DNA from: Oscillospiraceae bacterium
GTDB taxonomy: Bacteria; Bacillota; Clostridia; Oscillospirales; Acutalibacteraceae
DNA length: 64,000 nucleotides
Direction: 5' to 3'
Assembly (NCBI GenBank): GCA_031266365.1
Contig: JAISBE010000019.1
Coordinates: 44,892-108,891 of the forward strand
Shown: in pieces, positions 36,410-46,051 of the stretch
Layout: every line of letters begins with the position of its first letter
Position numbering within the stretch: the first letter of the stretch is position 1
Notes under the pieces: model-generated
What the model saw: the letters and a program-made list of their open reading frames with translations, nothing else
Told to the model about the DNA's origin: nothing
Databases searched by the model: none
Translations under genes and position numbers: made by a program

Positions 36410-36820
36410 TTAAAATTCCGTACCAGGGGTTAACGATGCAGCAAATTTCACTTCTTTCAACAAAGTCATTGGATCCTTACATACCAGGATTGTAGGATCT
36501 TCAGCACGGCGCTGTTTACGCTTTCCCTCTGCTTTCATATCCTCTTGATATTCAAGCTGCCCTTGGGTTGGTTTATCGTAATTGTCACTCAAATTTCTTC
36601 TTAATGCAAAAAGAGCGTCACCAAAATCTGTAATAACAGAATTTCCAACGTAATTTGCGATATCTTCTGGAGTTAATAAACAAACTTTTTCACAAATAAC
36701 TGGATCTAAATCAAACAATTTTTGTAAAAATACACTACGCAATTTTGGCGCTATTTCAGGGTTAATAACTGCCTTAAAAACAATATTTACTACAGTTTCG
36801 CTATTTGATTGTGCCATCAA
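36410..36820 (-). CDS. C-terminal part of a broken small exported protein, or separate overlapping gene
   Basis: 136 residues without a signal peptide: VVNIVFKAVINPEIAPKLRSVFLQKLFDL, then a polar tail. It opens with TTG-ATG but has no good ribosome site, and overlaps the preceding gene (36801-37046) by 20 bp in another frame. The simplest reading is that both were one exported protein of about 215 residues split by a frameshift near 36820. Function unknown. Confidence 0.5.
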   Translation of the reverse strand: MMAQSNSETVVNIVFKAVINPEIAPKLRSVFLQKLFDLDPVICEKVCLLTPEDIANYVGNSVITDFGDALFALRRNLSDNYDKPTQGQLEYQEDMKAEGKRKQRRAEDPTILVCKDPMTLLKEVKFAASLTPGTEF

Positions 36821-37046
36821 TACGGGTACCTGGTAAATTTAATAAATCTAATTCTCCTGCATACTGCTCGCCAAAGCAACTTTCTAACAACAAAACGACA
36901 TATTCACCTTGATAATTTAATTTTGCATTTCCCACAGCTTCGCGTTCTCCGCCGGTTAACGGCGTGATTACAGCATGCGCACTTGGTACCGATAAAAATG
37001 TGGAAACGCTGAGTAAAGATACCGCCAAAATGTTTTTAATTTTCAT
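36801..37046 (-). CDS. N-terminal part of a small exported protein
   Basis: 81 residues: signal peptide MKIKNILAVSLLSVSTFLSVPSAHA, then ITPLTGGEREAVGNAKLNYQGEYVVLLLESCFGEQYAGELDLL. AAAGGAG precedes the ATG. It stops just after the downstream frame opens, see 36410-36820. No domain recognised. Confidence 0.55.
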   Translation of the reverse strand: MKIKNILAVSLLSVSTFLSVPSAHAVITPLTGGEREAVGNAKLNYQGEYVVLLLESCFGEQYAGELDLLNLPGTRIDGTIK

Positions 37047-37403
37047 AAAAGCAACTCCTTTAAATTAATTATAATATATTCATAGAGTTATTTTACATCA
37101 ATAAATACTTAATTGTCAATACTTTTTTGATTTAGGTATTAAAAAATAATTATTGTTTTTGCGAGGAAATTAAATGAGAGTATTGTAAAAAGAATTGGCA
37201 TATGATAAAAAAAGGGAGAAAATATACAATATTCAAAATGCGAAAGCAAAAATTGTGTGAAAGTAGGCCTCAATCACGGCAGATAGCGGCTATTTTTGTG
37301 CAACATTTCGCCAACGGTGCACATGAAGATATCAGGGCACTTTTTATAGTTTTTCTGAAATATTTTCAATTGAATTATGCAAAATCCAAATAAAGAAAAC
37401 TCA

Positions 37404-38318
37404 TCATTCACTTTCTTTACTAGCCTCAGCGGACCTCTCTAAAGTTATTCTTCCTAACTTCGCATTCCTAAACTCATCAAGCAACATGTTAGCTGTGCGG
37501 TGGGTATCAATTTTCCCCCCAGGGAGAATCATGCCTCTTTTTTGGCCAATCGAGTGAAAAATTTGGTCAATTCGTAATTCTTTCTGCTCGAAATTATCTG
37601 CCGTTTCATCGCTTAAATGGTATTCTTTCAAATTGAAACGTTTTTTTAATAAATTAGGATAAAGATCCAAAAGCTTTTTAAGCAATTTCTTGGCAATAAT
37701 TTCAATATCCAATATTTTATCTTTAATAGAACCGACAAAAGCAAGATTTTCTCCAACTTTTTGGTCTTCAAACTTAGGGCTAAGTATGCCTGGTGTATCC
37801 AATATTTCTATATTATTCTTTGCCAAAAACCACTGATTTTCTTTAGTCACACCTGGCCTATTCTCCACTTTTGCTCTTTTGCCATCAGCCATTCGGTTGA
37901 TAAACGAAGATTTGCCAACATTTGGAACACCAACAACCATAATTCTTATGCGCCTTCCGCCCATTCCTTTATTCTGCCAAACAGCGATTTCTTTCCTTAA
38001 CAGTTCATTCACTTTAGGAATAAATTTATCAAGCCCTTTGCCTGACTTACAATCAACTGCAAGGGCTTGTATATTATCTTTTTTTAAAAATACTAACCAA
38101 TCTGTGGTAAAAATAGGATCAGCAATATCTGATTTATTCATTAACATGAGCCTAGGCTTGAGAATGGATCCCATAAAGGCGGGACTGCGGCTACTTATTG
38201 GAATTCTAGCGTCAATAATTTCCACTAACAAATTCACATATTTGAGATCATCATGAATTTTTCTTTTGCTTTTTGACATATGCCCAGGAAACCATTGTAT
38301 TGGGTGAATTATATCCAT
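37404..38318 (-). CDS. rbgA: Ribosome biogenesis GTPase RbgA (YlqF)
   Basis: Circularly permuted GTPase required for late 50S assembly. G4 MNKSD comes first, then G1 GVPNVGKSS and G3 DTPG, the permuted order typical for the family. Begins IQWFPGHMSKSKRKI. The ATG at 38318 fits family starts; a GTG at 38330 is in frame. Follows lepB and rplS, the usual clostridial order. Confidence 0.95.
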   Translation of the reverse strand: MDIIHPIQWFPGHMSKSKRKIHDDLKYVNLLVEIIDARIPISSRSPAFMGSILKPRLMLMNKSDIADPIFTTDWLVFLKKDNIQALAVDCKSGKGLDKFIPKVNELLRKEIAVWQNKGMGGRRIRIMVVGVPNVGKSSFINRMADGKRAKVENRPGVTKENQWFLAKNNIEILDTPGILSPKFEDQKVGENLAFVGSIKDKILDIEIIAKKLLKKLLDLYPNLLKKRFNLKEYHLSDETADNFEQKELRIDQIFHSIGQKRGMILPGGKIDTHRTANMLLDEFRNAKLGRITLERSAEASKESE

Positions 38319-38383
38319 AAATAACCACACAGCTCTTCTATCTTTATTGAGTTGTTTTAAAATATTAAATTATTAAGTATTAC

Positions 38384-38974
38384 TCAATTAAAAAACGTAA
38401 TTTGATTTAATGGCCATATGCGTAACCTAGCCCTACCCAGTACTTGATTTACATGAACTGCTCCAATTGAGCGCCAACGACTATCGCTGGAATGGTCGCG
38501 ATTATCCCCCATTACAAATAAGTGATCTTCAGGGACCGTGTATTCTTGGTTATTTCTTAAAAAATCACCTTGATTGTGTGTTAAATCTTTTATGAACAGC
38601 TCTATCTGTTTTTGCCCATTTACAAAAACTTCACCGCGGTAATAATCTATTTTAATTGTTTGTCCTGCTGTTGCAATAACGCGCTTTATTATTGGTTCCC
38701 CATTTTTCACTTTAGTGCCGGTAACCACGACTATATCACCCCGCTGTGGAGAGGAAAATAGATAATTAGTTAAAATCAACTTGTCTTTATTCTCTAAAGT
38801 GGGCAACATAGACGTCCCATCTACGTTAACAGATCTAAAAACAAAAGTAAATAATATCGCAACAAATACAAGCGCCGTTACACCTGATTCTATGAATTCA
38901 TATATATCACACAAAACGCGAGCACGTTTTTTATCCTTATCAATATATTCCTCTTGTTCCTCTAATTCTTCCAT
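38384..38974 (-). CDS. lepB: Signal peptidase I
   Basis: Membrane-bound serine protease that removes Sec signal peptides, likely including those of the exported proteins here. One transmembrane helix (about residues 31-49), catalytic Ser in GTSMLPTL, catalytic Lys in IIKRVIATAG and the box GDNRDHSSDSR. Start moved to the ATG at 38974, which sits six bases after GGAGGGGG; an in-frame ATG five codons earlier overlaps that site. Between rplS and rbgA. Confidence 0.95.
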   Translation of the reverse strand: MEELEEQEEYIDKDKKRARVLCDIYEFIESGVTALVFVAILFTFVFRSVNVDGTSMLPTLENKDKLILTNYLFSSPQRGDIVVVTGTKVKNGEPIIKRVIATAGQTIKIDYYRGEVFVNGQKQIELFIKDLTHNQGDFLRNNQEYTVPEDHLFVMGDNRDHSSDSRWRSIGAVHVNQVLGRARLRIWPLNQITFFN

Positions 38975-39049
38975 GTTTACCCCCTCCATGTTTTAGACGA
39001 ATTTTATCAATTAAAAAACCTCTACACACAAAAATATGTGATGCTATTT

Positions 39050-39394
39050 TTAACCGATTTTTTCTTTAACTTTCGCCGCTTTACCGACTCTATCGCGCAG
39101 AAAATAAAGCTTAGCCCTTCTCACACGCCCTCTTCTCACGACTTTTACCTCACCAATATGAGGCGAGTGAATCGGAAAAACCCTCTCAACTCCCACACCA
39201 TAAGAAACGCGACGAACAGTAAACGTGCGAGAAATACCGCTGCCTTTTTTAGCAATGACCGTACCTTCAAATACCTGAACCCTTTCTTTTTCCCCTTCTT
39301 TAATACTCACACTTACCCTAACGGTATCACCTATATTAAATTCAGGTAACTCTTTTTTTATAGAACTTTCTGAGATCAACCTTAGTGCATCCAT
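39050..39394 (-). CDS. rplS: 50S ribosomal protein L19
   Basis: 114 residues with the family start [33 protein letters not shown] and [21 protein letters not shown] precedes the ATG at 39394; an in-frame ATG nine codons upstream would bury that site, so it is rejected. Heads a unit with lepB and rbgA. Confidence 0.97.
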   Translation of the reverse strand: MDALRLISESSIKKELPEFNIGDTVRVSVSIKEGEKERVQVFEGTVIAKKGSGISRTFTVRRVSYGVGVERVFPIHSPHIGEVKVVRRGRVRRAKLYFLRDRVGKAAKVKEKIG

Positions 39395-39549
39395 TTTTAT
39401 CCTCCTAAATATAAGTTTCATGAAATTTGATATAAAAATTCACGGAAACAATTAATAATTTTTAAAATATAACATCATTATTAAATCCCATATTTTATTT
39501 AGTATAACGTATAAATAAAAACTTTTCAAGCATTTATATTAGCAAATCT

Positions 39550-40218
39550 TCAATAGAAAGCCTCCATTTTCTCCGTAAATAGGCCTGTTCTCACAATGCT
39601 ATAAGAAAAAGGGAAGAAAAAAAATTTTTTTAGCGCCTTTATCAAGAGATTTGGGCTTATGTTTCTTTCATTTCCCGCCGGCATTATTGCCGTTAATTTC
39701 GAAAATTCTTTGCAGTGAATAAAGCTGTGACTTTTTATTTCCTTTTTTAGGTCGATCTGCTTATTTCCAGATTTTGTTTCTTTTTCCACCATTAAATTAG
39801 GGTGAGAAAAAACGTCTTCAATCGATTTTTGCAGTTCATTTAAATTAGGGCATTGCTCTGTCTTTTGCGGAAAAATTTTAATACTAAAACACGCATATCG
39901 TACCAAATTAGGACTCATCATCGGGTTGCCCACAGAGCTTATTTCCAATCCTTTCGGCAACCAACGGTTCATGGCATTAGCAATAGATTCCAAATTTTGC
40001 GGCTCCAAAAGCTTAATATCAAAAGATTCTCGCTCTCCCTCCACTCCTAAAGGAAGCGGGAGTGCAAAAGTGATAAATACATGAGGATTAAACCCTTGGG
40101 TATACCAAACTGGAATTTTAGTACATTTTACCGCGCGCAAAACGCATCTCTGGACATCCAAATGCGAAATAAATTTTACCTTCCCCCTCTTTCTAAACCA
40201 AACTCTAACAGTCTCCAT
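39550..40218 (-). CDS. DUF2344 (TIGR03936) protein
   Basis: About 222 residues. The opening METVRVWFRKRGKVKFISHLDVQRCVLRA and the YTQGFNPHVFITFALPLPLGVEG block are diagnostic. The family is nearly always fused or adjacent to the TIGR03960 radical-SAM protein, as here, where the two overlap by 14 bp. Probable role in RNA or ribosome modification; the reaction is unknown to me. The start METV at 40218 is preferred over an upstream in-frame codon. Confidence 0.88.
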   Translation of the reverse strand: METVRVWFRKRGKVKFISHLDVQRCVLRAVKCTKIPVWYTQGFNPHVFITFALPLPLGVEGERESFDIKLLEPQNLESIANAMNRWLPKGLEISSVGNPMMSPNLVRYACFSIKIFPQKTEQCPNLNELQKSIEDVFSHPNLMVEKETKSGNKQIDLKKEIKSHSFIHCKEFSKLTAIMPAGNERNISPNLLIKALKKFFFFPFSYSIVRTGLFTEKMEAFY

Positions 40219-42055
40219 GGCATATGCCTCCACCAAAAACGGCAGCTCCGCACGCAGAGCAAGCTTCTCTACAGTTAACCGTCGTTTCGCTTTTATAAGC
40301 GCGTTCGCATTCTTGTCTAAAAAAAGACCTCTTTATACCACCGTCTATGTGCTCCCAAGGCAAAATTTCATAAAAATCTCTGCGGCGGGTATTGTAAAAA
40401 TTTGGATCAACTGCACATTGATTAAAAATATCCATCCATTTTGAAAAATTAAAATGCTCTGACCAGCCATCGAATCGGCAGCCGCTTTGCTGGGCTTTTT
40501 CTAAAACTTCACAAAGCTTTCTATCCCCTCCTGAGAAAACGCCCTCTAAAAAACTTGTTTTTGCATCATGCCAATTAAATTTTATATTTCTGCTTTTACT
40601 TTTAATCGCGTCTCGCAACCACTTTTGCTTTTGTTCTAATTGATCTATAGAATTTTGTGCTTCCCACTGAAATGGCGTGAACGGTTTTGGTATAAAACAA
40701 GACACACTCACAGTGACCCGCACGGCCCTACTCTTTTGCCTATTGGAATTTGAATAATAAGCGTCAACTACTTTTTGCGCAAGATCAGCTATGCCTTCGA
40801 TATCGCTCTTTGATTCAGTTGGCAACCCGATCATAAAATAAAGCTTAACTAAGGACCACCCGCCAGAAAACGCAGTGTTGCATGTTTTTAGCAATTCCTG
40901 CTCGCTAACGTTTTTATTTATGGCATCTCTCAAGCGTTGTGTTCCAGCTTCCGGGGCAAAAGTTAGGCCGCATTTCTTCACAACTTTCAGCTTTTCCATA
41001 AATCTGTTAGAGAAGCCATCCACACGCAAAGACGGCATGGATATGCCCACATTTTCACTTTGAGCCCACTTGGTTAAAATATCTAATAAAGGCTCTATTT
41101 TAGTGTAATCGCTTGAGCTCAAAGAAGAAAGGGAAATCTCATCATATCCTGTGCTACTACAAAGATTTTGACATTGTTTATTTATAACTTCAGGCAATTT
41201 TTCCCTAACAGGCCGATAAACAAACCCTGCTTGGCAAAATCGACAGCCGCGAATGCAACCTCTAAAAATTTCTGCAACAGCTCTATTATGAACTATATCT
41301 ATCATCGGGACAACAAAATTTTCGGGATAATAGGCATGATTTAGATCGTTGATAATCCTCTTTTTAATATTTCGAGGGGCGTCACCTTTGGGAATGCAGG
41401 CTGATATTTCCCCATTTTCATTATAGAAAATTTCATAGAGAGATGGCACATATATGCCGCTTATTTGCGATGCCGCTAGTAAAAATTCCTCTCTCTTTTT
41501 ATTTTGTTTTTTAAATTCTCGGTAAAGTTCTATGACCTCTAATCCTGATTCCTCCCCTTCTCCAACAAAAAATATATCGATAAAATCTGCGAGAGGTTCG
41601 GGATTATAGGTGCAAGGTCCTCCTGCAACAACAATCTGCCTCAGCCCAGTTCTATCGCGCGACCTTATCGGTATACCCGCGAGATCTAGCATATTCAATA
41701 AATTGGTATAGCACAATTCGTATTGAATTGTAAATCCTATAAAATCAAAATCGCAAACGCTATCCCCACTCTCAAGAGCAAACAGAGAAATGTTTCGTTC
41801 TCGCATCTTTTGTTCCATGTCTATCCAAGGAGCAAACACCCTTTCGCACCAAATATAAGGCTTTGTGTTAAATAAACTATAAAGTATCTTCATGCCTATG
41901 TGCGACATCCCCACTTCGTATACATCCGGAAAGCAAAATGCAAAACGCACCTCTATATTCTTTTTATCTTTTACTATGCTATTCAACTCACCGCCTATAT
42001 ACCTACCCGGCTTTTGCACTTCCAACAAAATTTCTTCTAATTTTTGCTCTATCAT
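40205..42055 (-). CDS. B12-binding-like radical SAM protein (TIGR03960)
   Basis: 616 residues. An N-terminal cobalamin-binding-like region (RFAFCFPDVYEVGMSHIG) is followed by the radical SAM cluster motif CIRGCRFCQAG (three cysteines for 4Fe-4S) near residue 266, then the TIM-barrel LKLYFMIGLPTE region and a C-terminal Cys-rich end (CREACSACGA). Forms a unit with the DUF2344 protein. Its substrate is not established; RNA modification is inferred from context. Confidence 0.9.
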   Translation of the reverse strand: MIEQKLEEILLEVQKPGRYIGGELNSIVKDKKNIEVRFAFCFPDVYEVGMSHIGMKILYSLFNTKPYIWCERVFAPWIDMEQKMRERNISLFALESGDSVCDFDFIGFTIQYELCYTNLLNMLDLAGIPIRSRDRTGLRQIVVAGGPCTYNPEPLADFIDIFFVGEGEESGLEVIELYREFKKQNKKREEFLLAASQISGIYVPSLYEIFYNENGEISACIPKGDAPRNIKKRIINDLNHAYYPENFVVPMIDIVHNRAVAEIFRGCIRGCRFCQAGFVYRPVREKLPEVINKQCQNLCSSTGYDEISLSSLSSSDYTKIEPLLDILTKWAQSENVGISMPSLRVDGFSNRFMEKLKVVKKCGLTFAPEAGTQRLRDAINKNVSEQELLKTCNTAFSGGWSLVKLYFMIGLPTESKSDIEGIADLAQKVVDAYYSNSNRQKSRAVRVTVSVSCFIPKPFTPFQWEAQNSIDQLEQKQKWLRDAIKSKSRNIKFNWHDAKTSFLEGVFSGGDRKLCEVLEKAQQSGCRFDGWSEHFNFSKWMDIFNQCAVDPNFYNTRRRDFYEILPWEHIDGGIKRSFFRQECERAYKSETTVNCREACSACGAAVFGGGICHGDC

Positions 42056-42536
42056 ATTTTGCCATCCTATTAATCTATTTAAATATAATTATATCACAAA
42101 AAGTTTATTTTTAAAATTTAACACAAAAATTAGCAAAATCGCTTATGATTCTCTCCACCGCCCGCTCAACGCCGGCGCATTTGAGTAACACCGGCTATGT
42201 TTCACCTTTTTTTTCACCAAGCAGGTTTGCTGTAATCAAGTTGTAGCGATTAATTGCTCAAAACTTGTCAATCCACTATACATGTAATGCCTGGCAATAA
42301 ATATAAATCTTTCCTGAGCAAAGCGTAGGCTACAAACCGTAGCCCACGCGCGCCTATCCATCTAGGAAAATGGCAACTAATTTTACTTGGCATAGCAAAA
42401 GTACATCTGAATAGCGTCACAGATCTAGCTAAGTCTATTGGTGCATTTTTCGCAAGTCAATTTGCTGTCTCTGCGAATGTCACGTCCGGTTACACCTCGT
42501 GGTCATCCATTATATTCAAACTCCCTTGCTGCTAAT
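42056..42536. other. Gene-free interval
   Basis: About 480 bp without a gene. A hairpin at 42323-42349 (GCGT-GGCTAC/GTAGCC-ACGC) might terminate the 42537 gene; composition drifts toward the G+C-rich style of that gene. Confidence 0.4.
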
Positions 42537-43682
42537 TTAAGTGTCGGCTTGAAGAGAGTATAACTTTCGCATCGTCAGCACATATTCGGTTATCGGCTCT
42601 TGTGCACCAGCGGTTCTGAGCAAAGCTGAATAGGTTTCTCGCATGGTTGGCCCAAGGCGCACTCCCGAGAGCGGACGTCTCATGGTACAACAGTTTCGTA
42701 AGCTCCACCCGCTCCGCACCTGAGTCACCATTCTGGTTTTACTATGAGCCGTTTCGAATCCCCGGCCGACAAAATCTATTTCGCAACCATCTGTAGAAAA
42801 CGGTATTACGGTTGCTATCACATCGTTGAAATTGAATTGGTTTGGTATTACCCAGCCGTGAATGGCTGTTTCTTGTTTACCAGTCACTGGGTGTTTACCA
42901 TCGACCGTTACCACGTCCTCACCTTCCGGTTCCATAGTGGTTTGCACTGCCTTCGTCGCCTTGTTTGGCACCGGTAACGGCGGCTGGTGCGAGTCTATCG
43001 TAAAGACGTGTGCCCGTTCAATCATAGGCTCTGGTAGTTGGTGCGTTGTTGCAAGTTTAAGCTCTACATCTACCCACTCAGGTATCTCAGCATTTTCCTT
43101 CACCTTCCAGGTGGTAATGAGACACCCGACATCTGCGCTCGGGTTGGTCAGTTCAGTATTCATTTGTTCTTCCAAGTAGTCTTCATCAATGATGCTGCAA
43201 TGTAGGTCCGTGATAAGAGTTTTGAGTACTGCACGTTCTGAGTTGGTTTTCAGCGATATGTTCCTATTCTGTGTTATGTTAGTGTACGATTTTAATGTGC
43301 GTATCGACGGGTCGTAAGTGAGGTACGAATACGTGTAACCGCTATATTTTGGTACATACAAAATATTGTAGGTTACTCCGGTATCTGAGAGTAACTCTAG
43401 CGTACTCGAGCAGTCGGTAGGTAGCTGCCAGCCTTCGTGTCCCGTACCGCGTGGGTCTCCGTAGTTCCACCATGTAAATATCCAGACCTCATTGCGTAGT
43501 AACTCTCCCATTTTCTGATTCGTATCGCCGTCGATAATTTGTAACTCCAGTGTTACCTTTTCGTGGTAGGGGTAGAGTTTACTTCCTGTCCAATTTGGGA
43601 AATCGCTCACTGCGGTGGCTACGGTGGCTCGTAGCATTGCAAGCAGGGTGATGTTTAGTAACAGGTATTTTAAAATTTTCAT
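42537..43682 (-). CDS. Orphan exported protein, G+C-rich body
   Basis: 381 residues from the ATG at 43682, which follows GGAAG; an earlier in-frame ATG lies inside the leader. Signal peptide MKILKYLLLNITLLAMLRATVATA. The beta-rich mature region is G+C-rich like the array bodies. A segment about 50-110 residues from the C-terminus (IHGWVIPNQFNFNDVIATVIP to WSLRN) matches the 22276-22764 protein, which shares the leader sequence. After WSLRN similarity stops. Function unknown. Confidence 0.7.
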   Translation of the reverse strand: MKILKYLLLNITLLAMLRATVATAVSDFPNWTGSKLYPYHEKVTLELQIIDGDTNQKMGELLRNEVWIFTWWNYGDPRGTGHEGWQLPTDCSSTLELLSDTGVTYNILYVPKYSGYTYSYLTYDPSIRTLKSYTNITQNRNISLKTNSERAVLKTLITDLHCSIIDEDYLEEQMNTELTNPSADVGCLITTWKVKENAEIPEWVDVELKLATTHQLPEPMIERAHVFTIDSHQPPLPVPNKATKAVQTTMEPEGEDVVTVDGKHPVTGKQETAIHGWVIPNQFNFNDVIATVIPFSTDGCEIDFVGRGFETAHSKTRMVTQVRSGWSLRNCCTMRRPLSGVRLGPTMRETYSALLRTAGAQEPITEYVLTMRKLYSLQADT

Positions 43683-43840
43683 AAATATGCACTTCCATTC
43701 GCTTTTATTTTTTTGTAAAATTGTAAACTTGTTGTTTTGCACGGGTGGGTATTTATACCTGCCTTCCTTTGATGAATTTTATGTAATATAAATGTATTAT
43801 TTATTATATTATTAAATAAATTTTGTTTTATGTCAATAGT
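43683..43840 (-). promoter_or_regulatory. Promoter and leader of the 42537-43682 gene
   Basis: TTGACA (43831-43836), 17-base spacer, AATAAT (43808-43813). The leader has AACAACAAGTTTACAA and ATAAAAGCGAATGGAAG, matching the leader before 22764. Confidence 0.7.
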
Positions 43841-43859
43841 AATTTAAAAAAATTTGCTA

Positions 43860-44400
43860 AATATTTATGTATGAAGATGTCAGCTACGGAGGACGCGGAA
43901 TGTATGAGATAATTGAGTTTACAGTAAATCTAAGGCAGCATGCTTCAATCAATTTGTTGCACCGGAGGCATCGGGGATGTTTCACACGCATCTATCCTTT
44001 CATCAAATAAGTTTACACAATATAGACAGAATTCTGCCTTTATTATATAAAAATTTTAGGATATGTCAATATTAATTTGAGAAAATTTTGCATGATCTAG
44101 GTGCCAAAGTTTGTGATAAGGCATTTTAAAGCACTCGTGCCTTCAAACACCTTTGCCAATCTTTTCGCTAATATTATTTCACTTTAACTGTTTAAAACTT
44201 TCCATGTGTATTTACCATTTCTCTGTTAAATTATATGCATTTCAACTACTTTCTTTAATATATTATGTGTCAAACTTTGTTTTATGTCGACACTACTTTA
44301 AGAATGCTTTACACAATATTGCTGTACGAATTTTCATTGCAGCACTCTTCCATTCGTTTTAATTTTTTTGCCACTTCAGTAATACCTCTTTGTATCTTAT
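43860..44400 (-). pseudogene. Decayed tandem copies of the same promoter/leader
   Basis: The plus-strand blocks around 44060 (GGATATGTCAATATTAATTT), 44283 (TTATGTCGACACTACTTTAAG) and 44340-44370 (CTTCCATTCGTTTTAATTTTTTTG) echo the promoter and leader at 43683-43840 but no gene body is left. Probably remains of lost neighbours in a former small array. Confidence 0.5.
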
Positions 44401-44513
44401 AATTCTATTTATTATAAATAAAATCTCAATAATAGAAAACAAGCATGGCAGCAGTACTTTACTTTTCATCGACAAAATAAGTGCTGTAATCTTAATATAA
44501 TTAAAATTTTGTA

Positions 44514-44543
44514 TTGACTTTATCTTTAAAAACGTGATATAGT
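44514..44543 (+). promoter_or_regulatory. Promoter of the 44603-45130 gene
   Basis: TTGACT (44514-44519), 18-base spacer, TATAGT (44538-44543). Confidence 0.65.
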
Positions 44544-44602
44544 CGTCTCAAAATATAAAAAATTTGCATTCATCAATTAACTTTAACAGAAAGGAATTTA
44601 TT

Positions 44603-45130
44603 ATGCGAAAAATTTTATCTTTAATAACTGGTGCAATGCTCACCGCTTTCACAATTACTGCTAATTTCTTGCCTTCCAGTGCAACAAATGATGAACCAAA
44701 ATACGTAGTATTCAATTTTCCGACCTCAAAAGATCATGGCTCTCCGTTTAGATACTGTATACACGGTTTAAAGAGTGTGGGGTCGCGCAGTATGGCGACA
44801 CGCACTACAATAACATCAGAAGATACACGGTTCAATGGCGCTTTAAATGGTTTTAGATATTCATGGGTTTTTAACAATTTAACTCCTGAACAAGCTGCAG
44901 AAGGGCCATTTGTGGTCTGTGTTCCTCCAGAAGGGCAACGTGATGCCATTGCCATTTCATTTAATACCGAGTATTGGAAAAATACGTCTACAGGGTATAT
45001 AGTTACTACTCTAGAGCATATCGTAAATTTAGCTGATTGCCCACAGGAAGAACCAGATCCAGCTAATTCGACATTATCACCTTTTGTGGCCAGAGAGCCA
45101 CTTGTTGAGGAATTTTCTATCTACCCTTAA
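44603..45130 (+). CDS. Exported protein, unknown function
   Basis: 175 residues from the ATG at 44603, which follows AGAAAGGA; an in-frame ATG 13 codons upstream lies before that site. Signal peptide MRKILSLITGAMLTAFTITANFLPSSA. The mature part contains two or three cysteines and strands (YVVFNFPTS, YRYSWVFNNL, PFVVCVPPEG) and an acidic Pro-rich tail. No motif recognised. The ORF is AT-rich like the chromosome, unlike the array. Confidence 0.65.
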   Translation: MRKILSLITGAMLTAFTITANFLPSSATNDEPKYVVFNFPTSKDHGSPFRYCIHGLKSVGSRSMATRTTITSEDTRFNGALNGFRYSWVFNNLTPEQAAEGPFVVCVPPEGQRDAIAISFNTEYWKNTSTGYIVTTLEHIVNLADCPQEEPDPANSTLSPFVAREPLVEEFSIYP

Positions 45131-45156
45131 TTTAACACAGCTTGATTTTTAGATAA

Positions 45157-45196
45157 AATTAGACCTTTTCATCTAAATTGATGTAAAGGTCTAATT
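45157..45196. terminator. Bidirectional terminator between convergent genes
   Basis: AATTAGACCTTT and AAAGGTCTAATT form a 12-bp stem, extended by CATC/GATG. On the minus strand it is followed by a T-rich stretch. Confidence 0.65.
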
Positions 45197-45295
45197 AGCT
45201 TTAGGAAATATATTTTGGAATTAATCTCAATAAATCCTTAATAATTAACATTTTATAAACTTAAAATACATGCGCAATTAACAACAAATTTGATT

Positions 45296-45817
45296 TTATA
45301 CAAAAAGTTTAGTTACATTAAGCCAATCCCAACTATCGTCTAAATTTGAAGATTTACCAGGAAACCAAGTGGGAGAGTTCAACGCTATGTAATAGCTTCC
45401 GTTATGCTTAATTATTTGTCCGCGGGAATGAAGTCCCTCCGCCGATGCATCTGTGGGCGTGCCACTCAGGGTAATAGTATTACCACTTATGGTAGCTGTT
45501 GCTGCACCTGCAGAAAGTTTAGTTACATCAAACCAATTCCAGCAACCGTCTAAATCGGGAAAATCGCCAGGCAACCAAGTGGAAGGGTTCATCGCTATGT
45601 AATAGTTTTCTTTATACTTAATTACTTTTCCGCGGGAATGATTGCTCTCCGTCTGTGGATCATCTGTGGGCGTGCCATTCAGGGTAATAGTATTACCACT
45701 TATGGTAGTTGTTGCAGCGCTTGTAACCAAATTTTGCGAAAATGTTAACCCGCCAACCAAAACTAAAGATAGTGCATAGCATGCAAATTTGGATGATGTT
45801 TTCTTAAATTTAGACAT
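45296..45817 (-). CDS. Exported two-repeat protein, chitin-binding-like (CBM5/12 type)
   Basis: 173 residues. Signal peptide to about residue 34. Two tandem repeats of about 65 residues, each with TISGNTITLxGTPTD, HSRGxxIK, YYIAxN, TWxPG and W-x-W-x-x-VTKL. The pattern of glycine, paired tyrosines and tryptophans resembles small CBM5/12 modules that bind chitin or cellulose. AAGGAG precedes the ATG. The TISGNTITL opening also recalls TGNTVHI of array member 1. Binding role is inferred. Confidence 0.7.
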   Translation of the reverse strand: MSKFKKTSSKFACYALSLVLVGGLTFSQNLVTSAATTTISGNTITLNGTPTDDPQTESNHSRGKVIKYKENYYIAMNPSTWLPGDFPDLDGCWNWFDVTKLSAGAATATISGNTITLSGTPTDASAEGLHSRGQIIKHNGSYYIALNSPTWFPGKSSNLDDSWDWLNVTKLFV

Positions 45818-46051
45818 ATAATTCAGCTCCTTTATATAATTAAATAAGTAAGTTTATATTAATTATATATGACATATATAAAAATTTAACATCTCGAAGA
45901 GAAATATAGGAATTTTTTCTAAATAAATCACTGATTTCTACAAAACTAAATTCAAAGGCCTTTTGACATTTTAAGAAAAGTATTGTAGAATGAAAAAGTT
46001 AAGATTTTGTACATACTTAAAAGTTTTTACAGAGAGGATTTTATATTATCA

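Noticed and set aside
42740-42775. tRNA-like TTCGAATCCCCGG sequence
   Set aside because: It lies inside the coding part of the 42537-43682 gene and no acceptor or anticodon stems fit.
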